From Paraburkholderia caballeronis (GTDB lineage Bacteria > Pseudomonadota > Gammaproteobacteria > Burkholderiales > Burkholderiaceae): 64,000 bases of DNA. Positions within the stretch are counted from its first letter, which is position 1. Every line of letters begins with the position of its first letter. The notes under the pieces are model-generated. The model ran no database searches. It was not told where the DNA came from and worked only from the letters and a program-made list of their open reading frames with translations. The stretch is from assembly GCF_900104845.1 (NCBI RefSeq), contig NZ_FNSR01000002.1, positions 434,001 to 498,000 on the forward strand, in the 5' to 3' direction. Below, piece after piece: positions 20,355-29,372 of the stretch. A program made the translations under genes and the position numbers.

Positions 20355-21785
20355 ATGTCCTCGACACCCCCACATGGATCGGCGGCCGACGTATCGTCGA
20401 ACTGGGTCTGCCCGTTCTGCGCGCTGCTATGCGACGACGTGACGATCCGCGCGTATGCCGACGGCACGCTCGACGCCCCGGACGCGCGCTGCCCGAAACT
20501 CGCGCACGCGCTGGCCGGCTACAGCGGCACGGACGCGCAATGCAGCGCGTCGATCGACGGCGCGCCGGTCTCGGCCGCCGACGCGCTCGACCGCGCCGCA
20601 CAACGGCTCGCCCGCGCGCATAGCCCGCTGTTCGGCGGCCTCGCGACCGACGTCGCCGGCGCGCGCGCGTTGTACCCGCTCGCGGCCGCGTGCGGCGCGG
20701 CGCTCGATCATCTGCATGGCGAAACGCTCGCCCCCGCGATCCTCGCGCAGCAGGATCGCGGCGCGCTGTTTACGACGCTCTCCGAAATCCGCACGCGCGC
20801 GGACCTCATCGTCGTGTTCGCATGCCGGCCGGCCGAACGGCAGCCGCGCTTTTACGAACGCGCACTCGGTCAACCCGGCGACGGCGGTTTCGCGCGCCGG
20901 ATCGTGTTCGTCGGCTGCGACGCGGACCCCGCCGCGACCGCCTATGCGAGCCGCAGCGCGGACGTGACGGTCGAAACGCTGCTGGCCGATGCCGATCCGT
21001 ACGACACGCTCGCGCGCTGGTCCGCGCGGGTCGAGAGCCGCAGCGGCGCGGCGCAGCGCAGCGGCGACGACACCGCGACGCTCGCCGCGCTGGTCGAGCG
21101 GATCGCCGGCGCGCGTTACACCGCGTTCGTGTACGAACCGGCTGCGCTGCCCGGCGACCATACCGCGCTGCTGATCGAAGCGTTGAGCCGGATCGTAAAG
21201 GCGGTGAACCGCACGACGCGCGGCGGCGCACTCGCGCTCGGCGGCGGTGACGGCGCGGCGACGGTCAACCAGACGCTCACCTGGCTGTCCGGGATGCCGC
21301 TGCGCACGCGCATCGCGAAACCGGCGCGGCTCGCGGGCGAACCGCCGCTCGATCACGACCCGTATCGGTATCGCACCGCGCAACTGCTGGAACGCGGCGA
21401 GACCGATCTGCTGCTGTGGATCGCGAGCTTCGGCGCGGAACCGCTGCCGGCCGCGCTCGCTCCGGCCGTCCCGGCGATCGTGCTCGGGCATCCGGCGCTG
21501 GCCGCCCAGCTCGCCGCGCGCGGCGCATCGACGGTGTTCATCCCGGTCGCGACGCCGGGCATCGACGCGGGCGGGCATCTGTTCCGCGTCGATGGTCCAG
21601 TGGTGCTGCCGCTCGCCGCCGCGCGCGGGCTGCCGCTGCCCGGCGTCAATGACGTCGTCGCGAAGCTCGCGGAGCGCGTCGCCGCGCTGGCCGGCGGTTC
21701 AAACGCGTCGGCTTCAAACGGCATCGCAGCGATCCCGCTCGCCGTCGCTTCCGGCGCCGCGCCGCACGCCGGAGCGTCCGCATGA
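20355..21785 (+). CDS. fhcB: Formyltransferase/hydrolase complex subunit FhcB
   Basis: A 476-residue protein related to the molybdopterin subunit FwdB of formylmethanofuran dehydrogenase. In aerobic methylotrophs FhcB has lost the redox role and is a structural part of the Fhc complex, which transfers formyl from H4MPT to methylofuran and hydrolyses it to formate. The N-terminal CPFCALLCDD (19-28) is present. The upstream frame is closed by a stop at 20343, so ATG 20355 is the only reasonable start. It overlaps fhcA by 4 bp. Confidence 0.92.
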   Translation: MSSTPPHGSAADVSSNWVCPFCALLCDDVTIRAYADGTLDAPDARCPKLAHALAGYSGTDAQCSASIDGAPVSAADALDRAAQRLARAHSPLFGGLATDVAGARALYPLAAACGAALDHLHGETLAPAILAQQDRGALFTTLSEIRTRADLIVVFACRPAERQPRFYERALGQPGDGGFARRIVFVGCDADPAATAYASRSADVTVETLLADADPYDTLARWSARVESRSGAAQRSGDDTATLAALVERIAGARYTAFVYEPAALPGDHTALLIEALSRIVKAVNRTTRGGALALGGGDGAATVNQTLTWLSGMPLRTRIAKPARLAGEPPLDHDPYRYRTAQLLERGETDLLLWIASFGAEPLPAALAPAVPAIVLGHPALAAQLAARGASTVFIPVATPGIDAGGHLFRVDGPVVLPLAAARGLPLPGVNDVVAKLAERVAALAGGSNASASNGIAAIPLAVASGAAPHAGASA

Positions 21786-23509
21786 GCCTGATCCGGCTGA
21801 AAGGCGGCCTCGTCTACGATCCGGCGAACCGCATCGACGGCGAACGCCGCGACGTCGCGTTCCGCGACGGCCGCATCGTCGATGCGCCGGCGAACGAACC
21901 CGCCGACCGCGAGTACGACGCGACCGGCATGATCGTGATGGCCGGCGGCATCGACCTGCATTCGCACATCGGCGGCGGCAAGACCAACCTGTCGCGCCTA
22001 CTGCTGCCCGAAGACCATCGCGACGACCCGCTGCGCGCCGCATCGTACGAAGCCGCGCAGGACGCGAACGGCCGTTATCTGCGGCTGCCGTCGTGCGGCG
22101 TCTGCACGCCCGGCACGCTCGCGACCGGCTACCGCTATGCGGAGATGGGCTACACGGCCGCGTTCGAGCCGGCGATGATGCCGTCGAACGCACGCCACAC
22201 GCATCTGGAGATGGGCGACACGCCGATCATCGACCACGGCGCGTACGTGATGCTCGGCAACGACGAACTGTTCCTGCGGATGCTCGCCGCGCGCGACAAC
22301 TTCGAGCAACTGCGCGACTACGTCGGCTGGACCATCCACGCGAGCAAGGCGCTCGGCGTGAAGGTCGTGAATCCGGGCGGCATCTCCGCGTTCAAGTTCA
22401 ACCAGCGCGCGCTGAACGTCGACGAGCCGCACGTCCACTACGGAATCACGCCGCGCGACGTGCTGCAAACGCTCACGCGCGCGCTGACCGAGCTGCGCAT
22501 CCCGCATCCGCTGCACGTGCATGCGAGCAACCTCGGCGTGCCGGGCAACCAGGACTCGACGATCGCGACGATGGACGCGGCCGAAGGCCTGCCGATCCAC
22601 CTGACGCACATCCAGTTCCACAGCTACGGCGACGAAGGCCCGCGCAAGTTCTCGTCCGGCGCGCGGCGCATCGCGGAGGCCGTGAACGCGCGCAGCAACG
22701 TGACGATCGACGTCGGGCAGATCATCTTCGGACAGACTGTCACCGCGTCCGGCGACACGATGATGCAGTTCCGCAACGCGCCGCTCGCGCGGCCGCACAA
22801 GTGGGTGCTCGGCGACATCGAATGCGACGCCGGCTGCGGCGTGGTGCCGTTCCGCTACCGCGAGCAGAGTTTCGTGAACGCGCTGCAATGGATCATCGGC
22901 CTCGAAATCTTCCTGCTGATCGACGACCCGTGGCGCGTGTCGATGACGACCGACCATCCGAACGGCGGCCCGTTCACGAGTTATCCGCATCTGATCCGCC
23001 TGCTGATGGACAAGTCGTTCCGCGACGAGCAACTGGCGAAGCTGCATCCGGACGCGCCGGTCGCGAGTTCGCTGCCCGAATTGAAGCGCGAGTTCTCGCT
23101 GTACGAGATCGCGATCATCACGCGCGCCGGGCCGGCGCGCCTGCTCGGGCTGGCCGATCGCGGCCACCTCGGCGCGGGCGCGGCGGCGGACATCGCCGTG
23201 TATCGCGACGACCCAGACCGCGAGCGGATGTTCACGTCGCCCGCCTACGTGTTCAAGGACGGCGAACTGGTCGCGCGCGACGGCACGCTGGTCGCGACGC
23301 CGACGGGCGGCATCCACTTCGTGTCGCCGGAGTTCGACCCCGGCATCGAAAAGACGCTGCGCGCATACAGCGAAAAAAACCTCGCGACGAACTTCGCGCA
23401 CGCGGGCATCGGCCACGACGAACTGTGCGAATGCTGCCGCGGCGGCCGGCTGCTGCCGGTCGCCTGCTTCGGCGCGTCCTCCCCTTCCGACCCAGCGCCG
23501 TCACGATGA
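21782..23509 (+). CDS. fhcA: Formyltransferase/hydrolase complex subunit FhcA (amidohydrolase)
   Basis: A 575-residue amidohydrolase-fold subunit that hydrolyses formyl-methylofuran to formate and, in the known complex, carries methylofuran as a tightly bound prosthetic group. The metal site begins with DLHSHIGGGKTN (Asp58 to Asn69), followed by GISAFKF, LHVHASNLG, HIQFHSYG and the late DDPWRVSMTTDHPNGGPF segment. Overlaps of 4 bp with fhcB and fhcD imply balanced co-translation of the complex. Confidence 0.94.
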   Translation: MSLIRLKGGLVYDPANRIDGERRDVAFRDGRIVDAPANEPADREYDATGMIVMAGGIDLHSHIGGGKTNLSRLLLPEDHRDDPLRAASYEAAQDANGRYLRLPSCGVCTPGTLATGYRYAEMGYTAAFEPAMMPSNARHTHLEMGDTPIIDHGAYVMLGNDELFLRMLAARDNFEQLRDYVGWTIHASKALGVKVVNPGGISAFKFNQRALNVDEPHVHYGITPRDVLQTLTRALTELRIPHPLHVHASNLGVPGNQDSTIATMDAAEGLPIHLTHIQFHSYGDEGPRKFSSGARRIAEAVNARSNVTIDVGQIIFGQTVTASGDTMMQFRNAPLARPHKWVLGDIECDAGCGVVPFRYREQSFVNALQWIIGLEIFLLIDDPWRVSMTTDHPNGGPFTSYPHLIRLLMDKSFRDEQLAKLHPDAPVASSLPELKREFSLYEIAIITRAGPARLLGLADRGHLGAGAAADIAVYRDDPDRERMFTSPAYVFKDGELVARDGTLVATPTGGIHFVSPEFDPGIEKTLRAYSEKNLATNFAHAGIGHDELCECCRGGRLLPVACFGASSPSDPAPSR

Positions 23510-24477
23510 GCGACCCCACGCCCCTGACGATCAACGGCACCGCGATCGACGCGACGTTCGCGGAAGCGTTCCCGATGAAGGCGACGCGGCTCGTCATCAC
23601 CGCGCGCACCGCCGCGTGGGCGCGCGAGGCGGCGGTGTCGCTGACCGGCTTCGCGACGTCGGTGATCGGCTGCGGCTGCGAGGCGGGCATCGAACGCATG
23701 CTGGCGCCGAACGACACGCCGGACGGCCGGCCGGGCGTGGCGGTGCTGCTGTTCGCGGTGTCGTCGAAGGAACTCGCGAAGCAGATCGGCCGGCGCGTCG
23801 GCCAGTGCGTGCTGACGTGCCCGACCACGGCGGTGTACGGCGGCATCGATCCGGCGGCGAGCGCCGCGCCGCTTTCGGATGCCGCGCCGCTCGGCAGCGG
23901 GCTGCGTTTCTTCGGCGACGGCTGGCAGATCGCGAAGATGATCGATACCGGGAACGGACCCACGCGTTATTGGCGCGTGCCGGTGATGGACGGCGAGTTC
24001 GTCTGCGAGGACACCGCGCAGACCGTGAAGGCGGTCGGCGGCGGCAACCTGCTGCTGCTCGCGCGCGACCTCGATGCGGCACTCGTCGCGGCCGAAGCGG
24101 CGGTCGCGGCGATGCGCCGGCTGCCGAACGTCGCGATGCCGTTTCCGGGCGGCGTCGTGCGCTCCGGCTCGAAGGTCGGATCGAAATACGCGGGCGCGAG
24201 CGCATCGACGAACGACGCGTTCTGCCCAACGCTCGTCGGCCTGTCACCGAAGAGCGAACTGACGAGCGAGGTCGGTTCGGTGCTGGAGATCGTGATCGAC
24301 GGACTGACCGAGGCCGATGTCGCGGCCGCGATGAAGGCCGGCATCGACGCGGCGACGCGTCTGGGCCGCGCGGCCGGCGTGCTGCGGATCTCGGCCGGGA
24401 ACTACGGCGGCAAGCTCGGGCCGTATCACTTTCATCTGCATGCGCTGGCGGCGGAACTGGGTGGAGCGCGCGCATGA
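23506..24477 (+). CDS. fhcD: Formylmethanofuran:H4MPT formyltransferase FhcD
   Basis: A 323-residue Ftr-family protein that moves the formyl group between H4MPT and methylofuran in the Fhc complex. Conserved stretches include TRLVITA, ASVIGCGCEAGIER-type sequence (here TSVIGCGCEAGIER), VGQCVLTCPTTAVYGG, PFPGGVVRSGSKVGSKY and the C-terminal GNYGGKLGPYHFHL. ATG 23506 overlaps the fhcA stop (ATGA). Length is near the roughly 300 of archaeal Ftr with a short bacterial extension. Confidence 0.95.
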   Translation: MSDPTPLTINGTAIDATFAEAFPMKATRLVITARTAAWAREAAVSLTGFATSVIGCGCEAGIERMLAPNDTPDGRPGVAVLLFAVSSKELAKQIGRRVGQCVLTCPTTAVYGGIDPAASAAPLSDAAPLGSGLRFFGDGWQIAKMIDTGNGPTRYWRVPVMDGEFVCEDTAQTVKAVGGGNLLLLARDLDAALVAAEAAVAAMRRLPNVAMPFPGGVVRSGSKVGSKYAGASASTNDAFCPTLVGLSPKSELTSEVGSVLEIVIDGLTEADVAAAMKAGIDAATRLGRAAGVLRISAGNYGGKLGPYHFHLHALAAELGGARA

Positions 24478-25304
24478 GCACGACCACGCTGCGAGCCAGG
24501 ACCACCCCCGAATCCCGCGTCGATGCGTCCGCGCTGCTGCCCGCCGCGCTCGCGGGCCTGGCGGTCGCGGATGTCGAGCGGCTGACGCTGCCGGCCGGCA
24601 ACGATGCGTACAGGGTCGGCGACCTGTTCGACGTATCGCGCACCGATGCGGCGGCCGGTAGCGAAGCAGGCCCGACGCTCGCGATCGAAGCCGCGGGCGC
24701 ATGGCTCGACCGCATCGGCGCGCGAATGGAGACGGGCCGGCTGATCGTGCGCGGCGCGGCTGGCGACTACGCGGGACTGCGAATGACCGGCGGCACGCTC
24801 GCGATCGAGGGCGACGCGGGCGGCTTCGCCGGCTGCGAGATGCGCGGCGGCCGGCTCAACGTGGCCGGAAACTGCGGCGACTTCGCGGCCGGCGCGCTGC
24901 CCGGCGACATGGAAGGCATGGCCGGCGGCACGCTGACGATCCGCGGCCATGCGGGCGCGCGGCTCGCGGACCGGATGCGGCGCGGCCTCGTGCTGGTCGG
25001 CGGCGACGCGGGCCCGTTCGCGGCGGCGCGGCTCGTCGCCGGCACAGTCGGGATCGCCGGCGCGCCCGGCCCGCATTATGCCTATGGGATGCGGCGCGGC
25101 ACGCTGCTGCTCGCGCGCGAGCCGGCGTCGCTGCCGCCGACGTTCAGCGAAGGCGGACGCGGCTTCGAGGTGTTCTGGGCGCTGCTCGCGCGCAGCCTCG
25201 CGGATGAAATCGAACCGTTCTCGTCGTGGCGCACGCCGCCGCGCGCGCGGCTGACCGGCGATCTCGCGGTGGACGGCCGCGGCGAGATCCTGATCGCCGG
25301 CTGA
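24474..25304 (+). CDS. fhcC: Formyltransferase/hydrolase complex subunit FhcC
   Basis: A 276-residue subunit related to FwdC and to the C-terminal beta-helix of glutamate synthase. From about residue 85 to 220 it shows the GxxxG-rich helix repeats (MTGGTLAIEGDAGGFAGCEM, then MRGGRLNVAGNCGD and MAGGTLTIRGHAG). It is a structural partner of the Fhc complex. ATG 24474 overlaps the fhcD stop by 4 bp; it is the last gene of the fhcBADC operon. Confidence 0.93.
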   Translation: MSTTTLRARTTPESRVDASALLPAALAGLAVADVERLTLPAGNDAYRVGDLFDVSRTDAAAGSEAGPTLAIEAAGAWLDRIGARMETGRLIVRGAAGDYAGLRMTGGTLAIEGDAGGFAGCEMRGGRLNVAGNCGDFAAGALPGDMEGMAGGTLTIRGHAGARLADRMRRGLVLVGGDAGPFAAARLVAGTVGIAGAPGPHYAYGMRRGTLLLAREPASLPPTFSEGGRGFEVFWALLARSLADEIEPFSSWRTPPRARLTGDLAVDGRGEILIAG

Positions 25305-25471
25305 TGCCACGGGCCGCGCCCGGAGCCGCGCGCGGCAGTGCCGCGCCGGCCCCGCGAATACGCATTATGCTTGGAGTGGTGCTCGTCAGAAGCATGACTG
25401 ACTAACGGCTTTGGATGGGACCGGAGCAGACGCCATCGTAGCGGCCAACCCCGGTCGACAAAGGAGACAGC

Positions 25472-26038
25472 ATGACGACCCTGCACGCCCCGCCGGCATC
25501 GCAGGCGGGCGCGCCGCATCCGGCCCGCTACACGCCGCTGCAGATCGCGCTGCACTGGCTGGTCGCGCTCGGCATCGTCGCGCTGCTCGCGCTCGGTCTC
25601 TACATGGTCGGGCTGCCGCGCGGACTGCCGCTGAAGTCGGTGCTGCTGAACCTGCACAAATCGCTCGGGCTCACGGTTTTCCTGCTGGTGCTGATCCGCA
25701 TCGCGGCCCGGGCGGCCCGCAGTGCGCCGCCTCTGCCGCCGATGCGGCCGTGGCAACGCGCCGCCGCGCGCACTACGCAGGGTCTTTTATACGTGGGAAT
25801 GGTCGCGATGCCGGTCACCGGTTATCTCGGCTCGTCGTTCAACCGGTACGGCACGCGCTTCTGGGGCATTCCGCTGCCGCAGTGGGGCTGGGACGACGCG
25901 CATCTGCGCGAACTGTTCTTCGGGCTGCACGAGTTCATCGCGTGGGTGATGATCGCGCTGATCGTACTGCATCTGCTCGGCGCGCTGAAGCATCAGCTGA
26001 TCGACCGGGACAACCTGCTCGCGAGGATGTGGCGATGA
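25472..26038 (+). CDS. Cytochrome b561 family membrane protein
   Basis: A 188-residue integral membrane cytochrome with four predicted helices (about 25-46, 58-80, 100-120, 148-172) and the expected haem histidines (LHWLVALG, NLHKSLGLT, GLHEFIAWV and LHLLGALKHQ). Such proteins pass electrons between quinol and periplasmic partners. Here it heads the pqqBCDE operon, 168 bp after fhcC, with an AAGGAG site before the ATG. A role in electron flow linked to PQQ synthesis or PQQ dehydrogenases is inferred from position. Confidence 0.85.
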   Translation: MTTLHAPPASQAGAPHPARYTPLQIALHWLVALGIVALLALGLYMVGLPRGLPLKSVLLNLHKSLGLTVFLLVLIRIAARAARSAPPLPPMRPWQRAAARTTQGLLYVGMVAMPVTGYLGSSFNRYGTRFWGIPLPQWGWDDAHLRELFFGLHEFIAWVMIALIVLHLLGALKHQLIDRDNLLARMWR

Positions 26039-26343
26039 GCGCGCGCGACGCCGTGGCCGGCATCGAACGGAGACGCGGGGCGCGCGGCACTGCGCACGCG
26101 TCGTCGCGGCGCGCGCATCGTGCGGCGGCGAACGCGGCGACGATCGACGGATCGCGTAGCGTAGCGTCAGTGGGATCGCCGCAGGACCGCCCGTCGCCGG
26201 CAACGGATTTCACGCAACCCTCGATGAACCAATCGCGTCATGGTGCAGCATCGCCGCCCGACGTTCGATCGCAATCGCAATCGCATGAACAGGAGGCTCC
26301 GACGCAACCCGCCATCGCCACGCCGTCGCAACATCCGCATCGC

Positions 26344-27312
26344 ATGACCGCGCCGCGCTTCTCGCTGCTGCGCACGCGCGACGGCCATCGGATCGCCTAC
26401 GCGGTCGCCGGCGCGGCGGACGGCGTGCCGGTCGTCGCGCTGCACGGCGGCCCCGGCAGCGGCAGTCAGCCATCGACCGCGCGGCTGTTCGATCTCGCGC
26501 GCGTGCGCGTCGTGCTGATCGACCAGCGCGGCGCGGGCGTTTCGCGTCCGCACGGCAGCGTGCGCCGCAACGACACTGCTCGGCTGATCGACGACATCGA
26601 GACCGTGCGCCGGCATCTCGGCATCGCGCGCTGGGGCGTGCTCGGCGGTTCGTGGGGCGCGTCGCTCGCGCTCGCTTATGCGGGCCGGCACCCGGAAGCG
26701 GTCACCGGCGTCGTGCTGCGCGGCCTGTTCCTGACGTCCGCGCGCGAGGTCAGCGGCCTGTTCGTCGCGTCGCGGCGGCGCGCGCCGCGCGAATGGCTGC
26801 GGCTGCGCCGCGCGGCCGGCTGTGAAACCGGTACACGCCCCGCCGCGCTGCTGTCGCGCTGCCAGGCCGCGCTGCAACGCGGCGCGAACGGCGCGACGCA
26901 ACGCGCGGTCGCGCTCGCATGGCGCGACTATGAAAACGCGGTGCTCGCGTCCGCACGCCCCGGCCGCGCCGGCGGCCGGACGACCCGCACGTCGCGCCGC
27001 CGCGCCGACAAACTCGCCGGCAAATACCGCGTACAGGCGTTTTATCTGCGTCACCGCTGCTGGCTGGGCGAGCCACGGCTTCTCACGCTCGCGCGCCGCG
27101 CGGCGGCGGCCGGCGTGCCGCTCGTCGCGCTGCACGGCCGCCGCGATCCGGTCTGCCCGCCCGCGAATCTCGGCCGTCTCGCGCGTTCGGTGCCGTCCGC
27201 GCGCGTCGAATACATCGCGAACGCAGGCCATCTCGCAACCGATCCGCGCCTGCGCAAGCCGTTGATGCGCTCGCTCGCAACGATGTTCGTCACGGAGGCT
27301 CGCGGCCAATGA
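26344..27312 (+). CDS. Prolyl-iminopeptidase-like alpha/beta hydrolase in the pqq operon
   Basis: A 322-residue S33-type hydrolase with the oxyanion segment HGGPGSG, DQRGAGVSRPHG, the nucleophile elbow GGSWGAS, the acidic residue in LHGRRDPVCPP and the histidine in NAGHLATD, so the catalytic triad looks complete. In ordinary prolyl iminopeptidases the lid carries an ARIENHYF-like motif whose Glu binds the substrate N-terminus; here the aligned stretch reads YRVQAFYL, with Gln instead. The specificity may therefore differ. The frame is open from an ATG at 26035 overlapping the b561 stop, adding 103 low-complexity residues; ATG 26344 gives the family length and is preferred. It overlaps pqqB by 4 bp. 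No PqqF-type M16 protease is in the window. Confidence 0.82.
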   Translation: MTAPRFSLLRTRDGHRIAYAVAGAADGVPVVALHGGPGSGSQPSTARLFDLARVRVVLIDQRGAGVSRPHGSVRRNDTARLIDDIETVRRHLGIARWGVLGGSWGASLALAYAGRHPEAVTGVVLRGLFLTSAREVSGLFVASRRRAPREWLRLRRAAGCETGTRPAALLSRCQAALQRGANGATQRAVALAWRDYENAVLASARPGRAGGRTTRTSRRRADKLAGKYRVQAFYLRHRCWLGEPRLLTLARRAAAAGVPLVALHGRRDPVCPPANLGRLARSVPSARVEYIANAGHLATDPRLRKPLMRSLATMFVTEARGQ

Positions 27313-28229
27313 AGATCAAGGTACTCGGCTCGTCGGCGGGCGGCGGTTTCCCGCAGTGGAACTGCAACTGCCGCAACTGCGACGGCGTGCGGCGCGGCAC
27401 GCTGAACGCGAGACGGCGCACGCAGTCGTCGATCGCGGTCAGCGCGAACGGCGAGGACTGGCTGCTCGTAAACGCGTCGCCGGACCTGCTCGCGCAGATC
27501 GCCGCGAATCCCGAACTGCAACCGGCGCGGCGCACGCGCGACACCGGCATCGCGGCGGCGCTCGTGATCGACGCGCAGATCGACCACGTGACCGGCCTGC
27601 TGATGCTGCGCGAGCGCGACACGCCGCTGCCGCTGTACGCGACCGATGCGGTGTGGGACGACCTGTCCACCGGTTTTCCGGTCGCGCCGATCCTGTCGCA
27701 CTACTGCGGCGTCGAGCATCGGCGCATCGCACTCGACGGCGCGCCGCTGTCGCTCGCCGAACTACCCGGCGTGCAGATCGACGCGCTGCCGCTGTCGAGC
27801 AAGGCGCCGCCGTACTCGCCGCACCGCCATGCGCCCGCGCGCGGCGACAACCTCGGCCTGACGATCACGAACCCGCGCAGCGGCCGCCGCGCGTTCTACG
27901 CGCCGGGCCTCGGCGCGATCGAGCCGCACGTGCTCGACGCGATGCGCGAAGCGGATCTTCTGCTCGTGGATGGAACCCTGTGGACCGGCGACGAGATGAT
28001 CCGGCTGGGGCTGTCGAACAAGACCGCCGCCGACATGGGCCACCTGCCGCAGTCGGGGCCGGGCGGCATGATCGAGGTGCTCGATTCGCTCGGGCCGCGC
28101 AAGATCCGCAAGGTGCTGATCCACATAAACAACACGAACCCGATCCTCGTCGAGGACGGGCCGGAACGGCGCGTGCTGGCAGAACACGGGATCGAGGTCG
28201 CGAGCGACGGCATGACGTTCGAGCTTTGA
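27309..28229 (+). CDS. pqqB: PqqB, metallo-beta-lactamase-fold hydroxylase of PQQ synthesis
   Basis: A 306-residue MBL-fold protein that hydroxylates the tyrosine part of the crosslinked PqqA-derived intermediate. The N-terminal [15 protein letters not shown] (7-21) is diagnostic, and the metal-type residues in [15 protein letters not shown] are present. The ATG overlaps the stop of the hydrolase gene (ATGA). A 112-bp gap precedes pqqC. Confidence 0.95.
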   Translation: MKIKVLGSSAGGGFPQWNCNCRNCDGVRRGTLNARRRTQSSIAVSANGEDWLLVNASPDLLAQIAANPELQPARRTRDTGIAAALVIDAQIDHVTGLLMLRERDTPLPLYATDAVWDDLSTGFPVAPILSHYCGVEHRRIALDGAPLSLAELPGVQIDALPLSSKAPPYSPHRHAPARGDNLGLTITNPRSGRRAFYAPGLGAIEPHVLDAMREADLLLVDGTLWTGDEMIRLGLSNKTAADMGHLPQSGPGGMIEVLDSLGPRKIRKVLIHINNTNPILVEDGPERRVLAEHGIEVASDGMTFEL

Positions 28230-28341
28230 CGCGGCGGCCGACGAACCGACGACCGAAACGAACAATACGCAGGAACACGAAGAACGCACAAGCGACGGAG
28301 AGCCCGGCAACGAACGCAGCACCATTCACGCAGGAGAGAAG

Positions 28342-29082
28342 ATGAACGCGAAGGACACGTTTGGCACCGCCCCGGTACGCGCGAACACGAACGACGAACC
28401 CGCGTGGACGCGCGACGCATTCGAGGCGCGGCTGCGCGCGAAGGGCGCGGGCTACCACATCCATCATCCGTTCAACGTGAAGCTGAACAGCGGCGGCTGC
28501 TCGCCCGCGCAGATCCGCGGCTGGGTCGCGAACCGCTTCTACTACCAGATCAACATCCCGCTGAAGGACGCGGCCGTGATGTCGAACTGCCCGGACCGGA
28601 CCACGCGCCGCCGCTGGGTCGCGCGCATTCTCGACCACGACGGCCACGGCGGCGACGAAGGCGGCATCGAAACGTGGGCGCGGCTCGGCGACGCGGTCGG
28701 CATCGACCGCGACGAACTGTGGTCGTTGCAGCACGTCGCGCCGGGCGTGCGCTTCGCGGTCGATGCCTATGTGAACTTCGCGCGCCGCGCGCCGTGGCAG
28801 GAGGCGGTGTGCTCGTCGCTGACCGAGATGTTCGCGCCGCAGATCCACAAGGACCGGCTCGCGACGTGGCCGCAGCATTATCCGTGGATCGAGCCGGACG
28901 GGCTCGCGTACTTCCGCTCGCGGATACCGCTCGCGCAGCGCGACGTCGAGCACGGCCTCGAAGTGACGCTCGACTACTTCACGACGCGCGCGCAGCAGGA
29001 ACGCGCGCTCGAAATCCTGCAGTTCAAGCTCGACATCCTGTGGTCGATGCTCGACGCGATCGAAAAGGCGTTCCCGGAATGA
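28342..29082 (+). CDS. pqqC: PqqC, pyrroloquinoline-quinone synthase
   Basis: A 246-residue haem-oxygenase-fold oxidase that performs the last ring closure and eight-electron oxidation giving PQQ. Family blocks [33 protein letters not shown] and [20 protein letters not shown] are intact. It is a separate gene, unlike the PqqCD fusion of some methylotrophs. ATG 28342 follows a GGAGAG site. It overlaps pqqD by 4 bp. Confidence 0.95.
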   Translation: MNAKDTFGTAPVRANTNDEPAWTRDAFEARLRAKGAGYHIHHPFNVKLNSGGCSPAQIRGWVANRFYYQINIPLKDAAVMSNCPDRTTRRRWVARILDHDGHGGDEGGIETWARLGDAVGIDRDELWSLQHVAPGVRFAVDAYVNFARRAPWQEAVCSSLTEMFAPQIHKDRLATWPQHYPWIEPDGLAYFRSRIPLAQRDVEHGLEVTLDYFTTRAQQERALEILQFKLDILWSMLDAIEKAFPE

Positions 29083-29366
29083 ACGACACGCAACGAGACC
29101 CGTCCGCCGGCGCGTCCGGCCATCCGAAACTCCGCACGCTGTTCCGCATGCAATGGGAGCCGGCGCAGGAGGCGTTCGTGCTGCTGTATCCGGAAGGGAT
29201 GGTGAAGCTGAACCAGAGCGCCGCCGAAATCCTGAAGCGTTGCGACGGCACGCGCGACGTCGCCGCGCTCGTCGCGGATCTGGAGCAGGCGTTCAACGCG
29301 ACCGCACTCGCGCCCGACGTCGAGGCGTTCCTTGCCGAAGCGCACCGGCGCGGCTGGCTGGAGTAG
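29079..29366 (+). CDS. pqqD: PqqD, PqqA peptide chaperone
   Basis: A 95-residue RiPP recognition element that binds PqqA and presents it to PqqE. Characteristic segments are [20 protein letters not shown] and the C-terminal [12 protein letters not shown]. The first 20 residues are a loose leader. The ATG at 29079 overlaps the pqqC stop; the stop is 6 bp before pqqE, in keeping with complex formation between the two products. Confidence 0.95.
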   Translation: MNDTQRDPSAGASGHPKLRTLFRMQWEPAQEAFVLLYPEGMVKLNQSAAEILKRCDGTRDVAALVADLEQAFNATALAPDVEAFLAEAHRRGWLE

Positions 29367-29372
29367 CACACG

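Noticed and set aside
26035..26343. A 103-residue N-terminal extension of the hydrolase
   Set aside because: The residues are low-complexity and unlike any part of S33 peptidases; the later ATG restores the family length, although the ATGA overlap with b561 keeps it possible.
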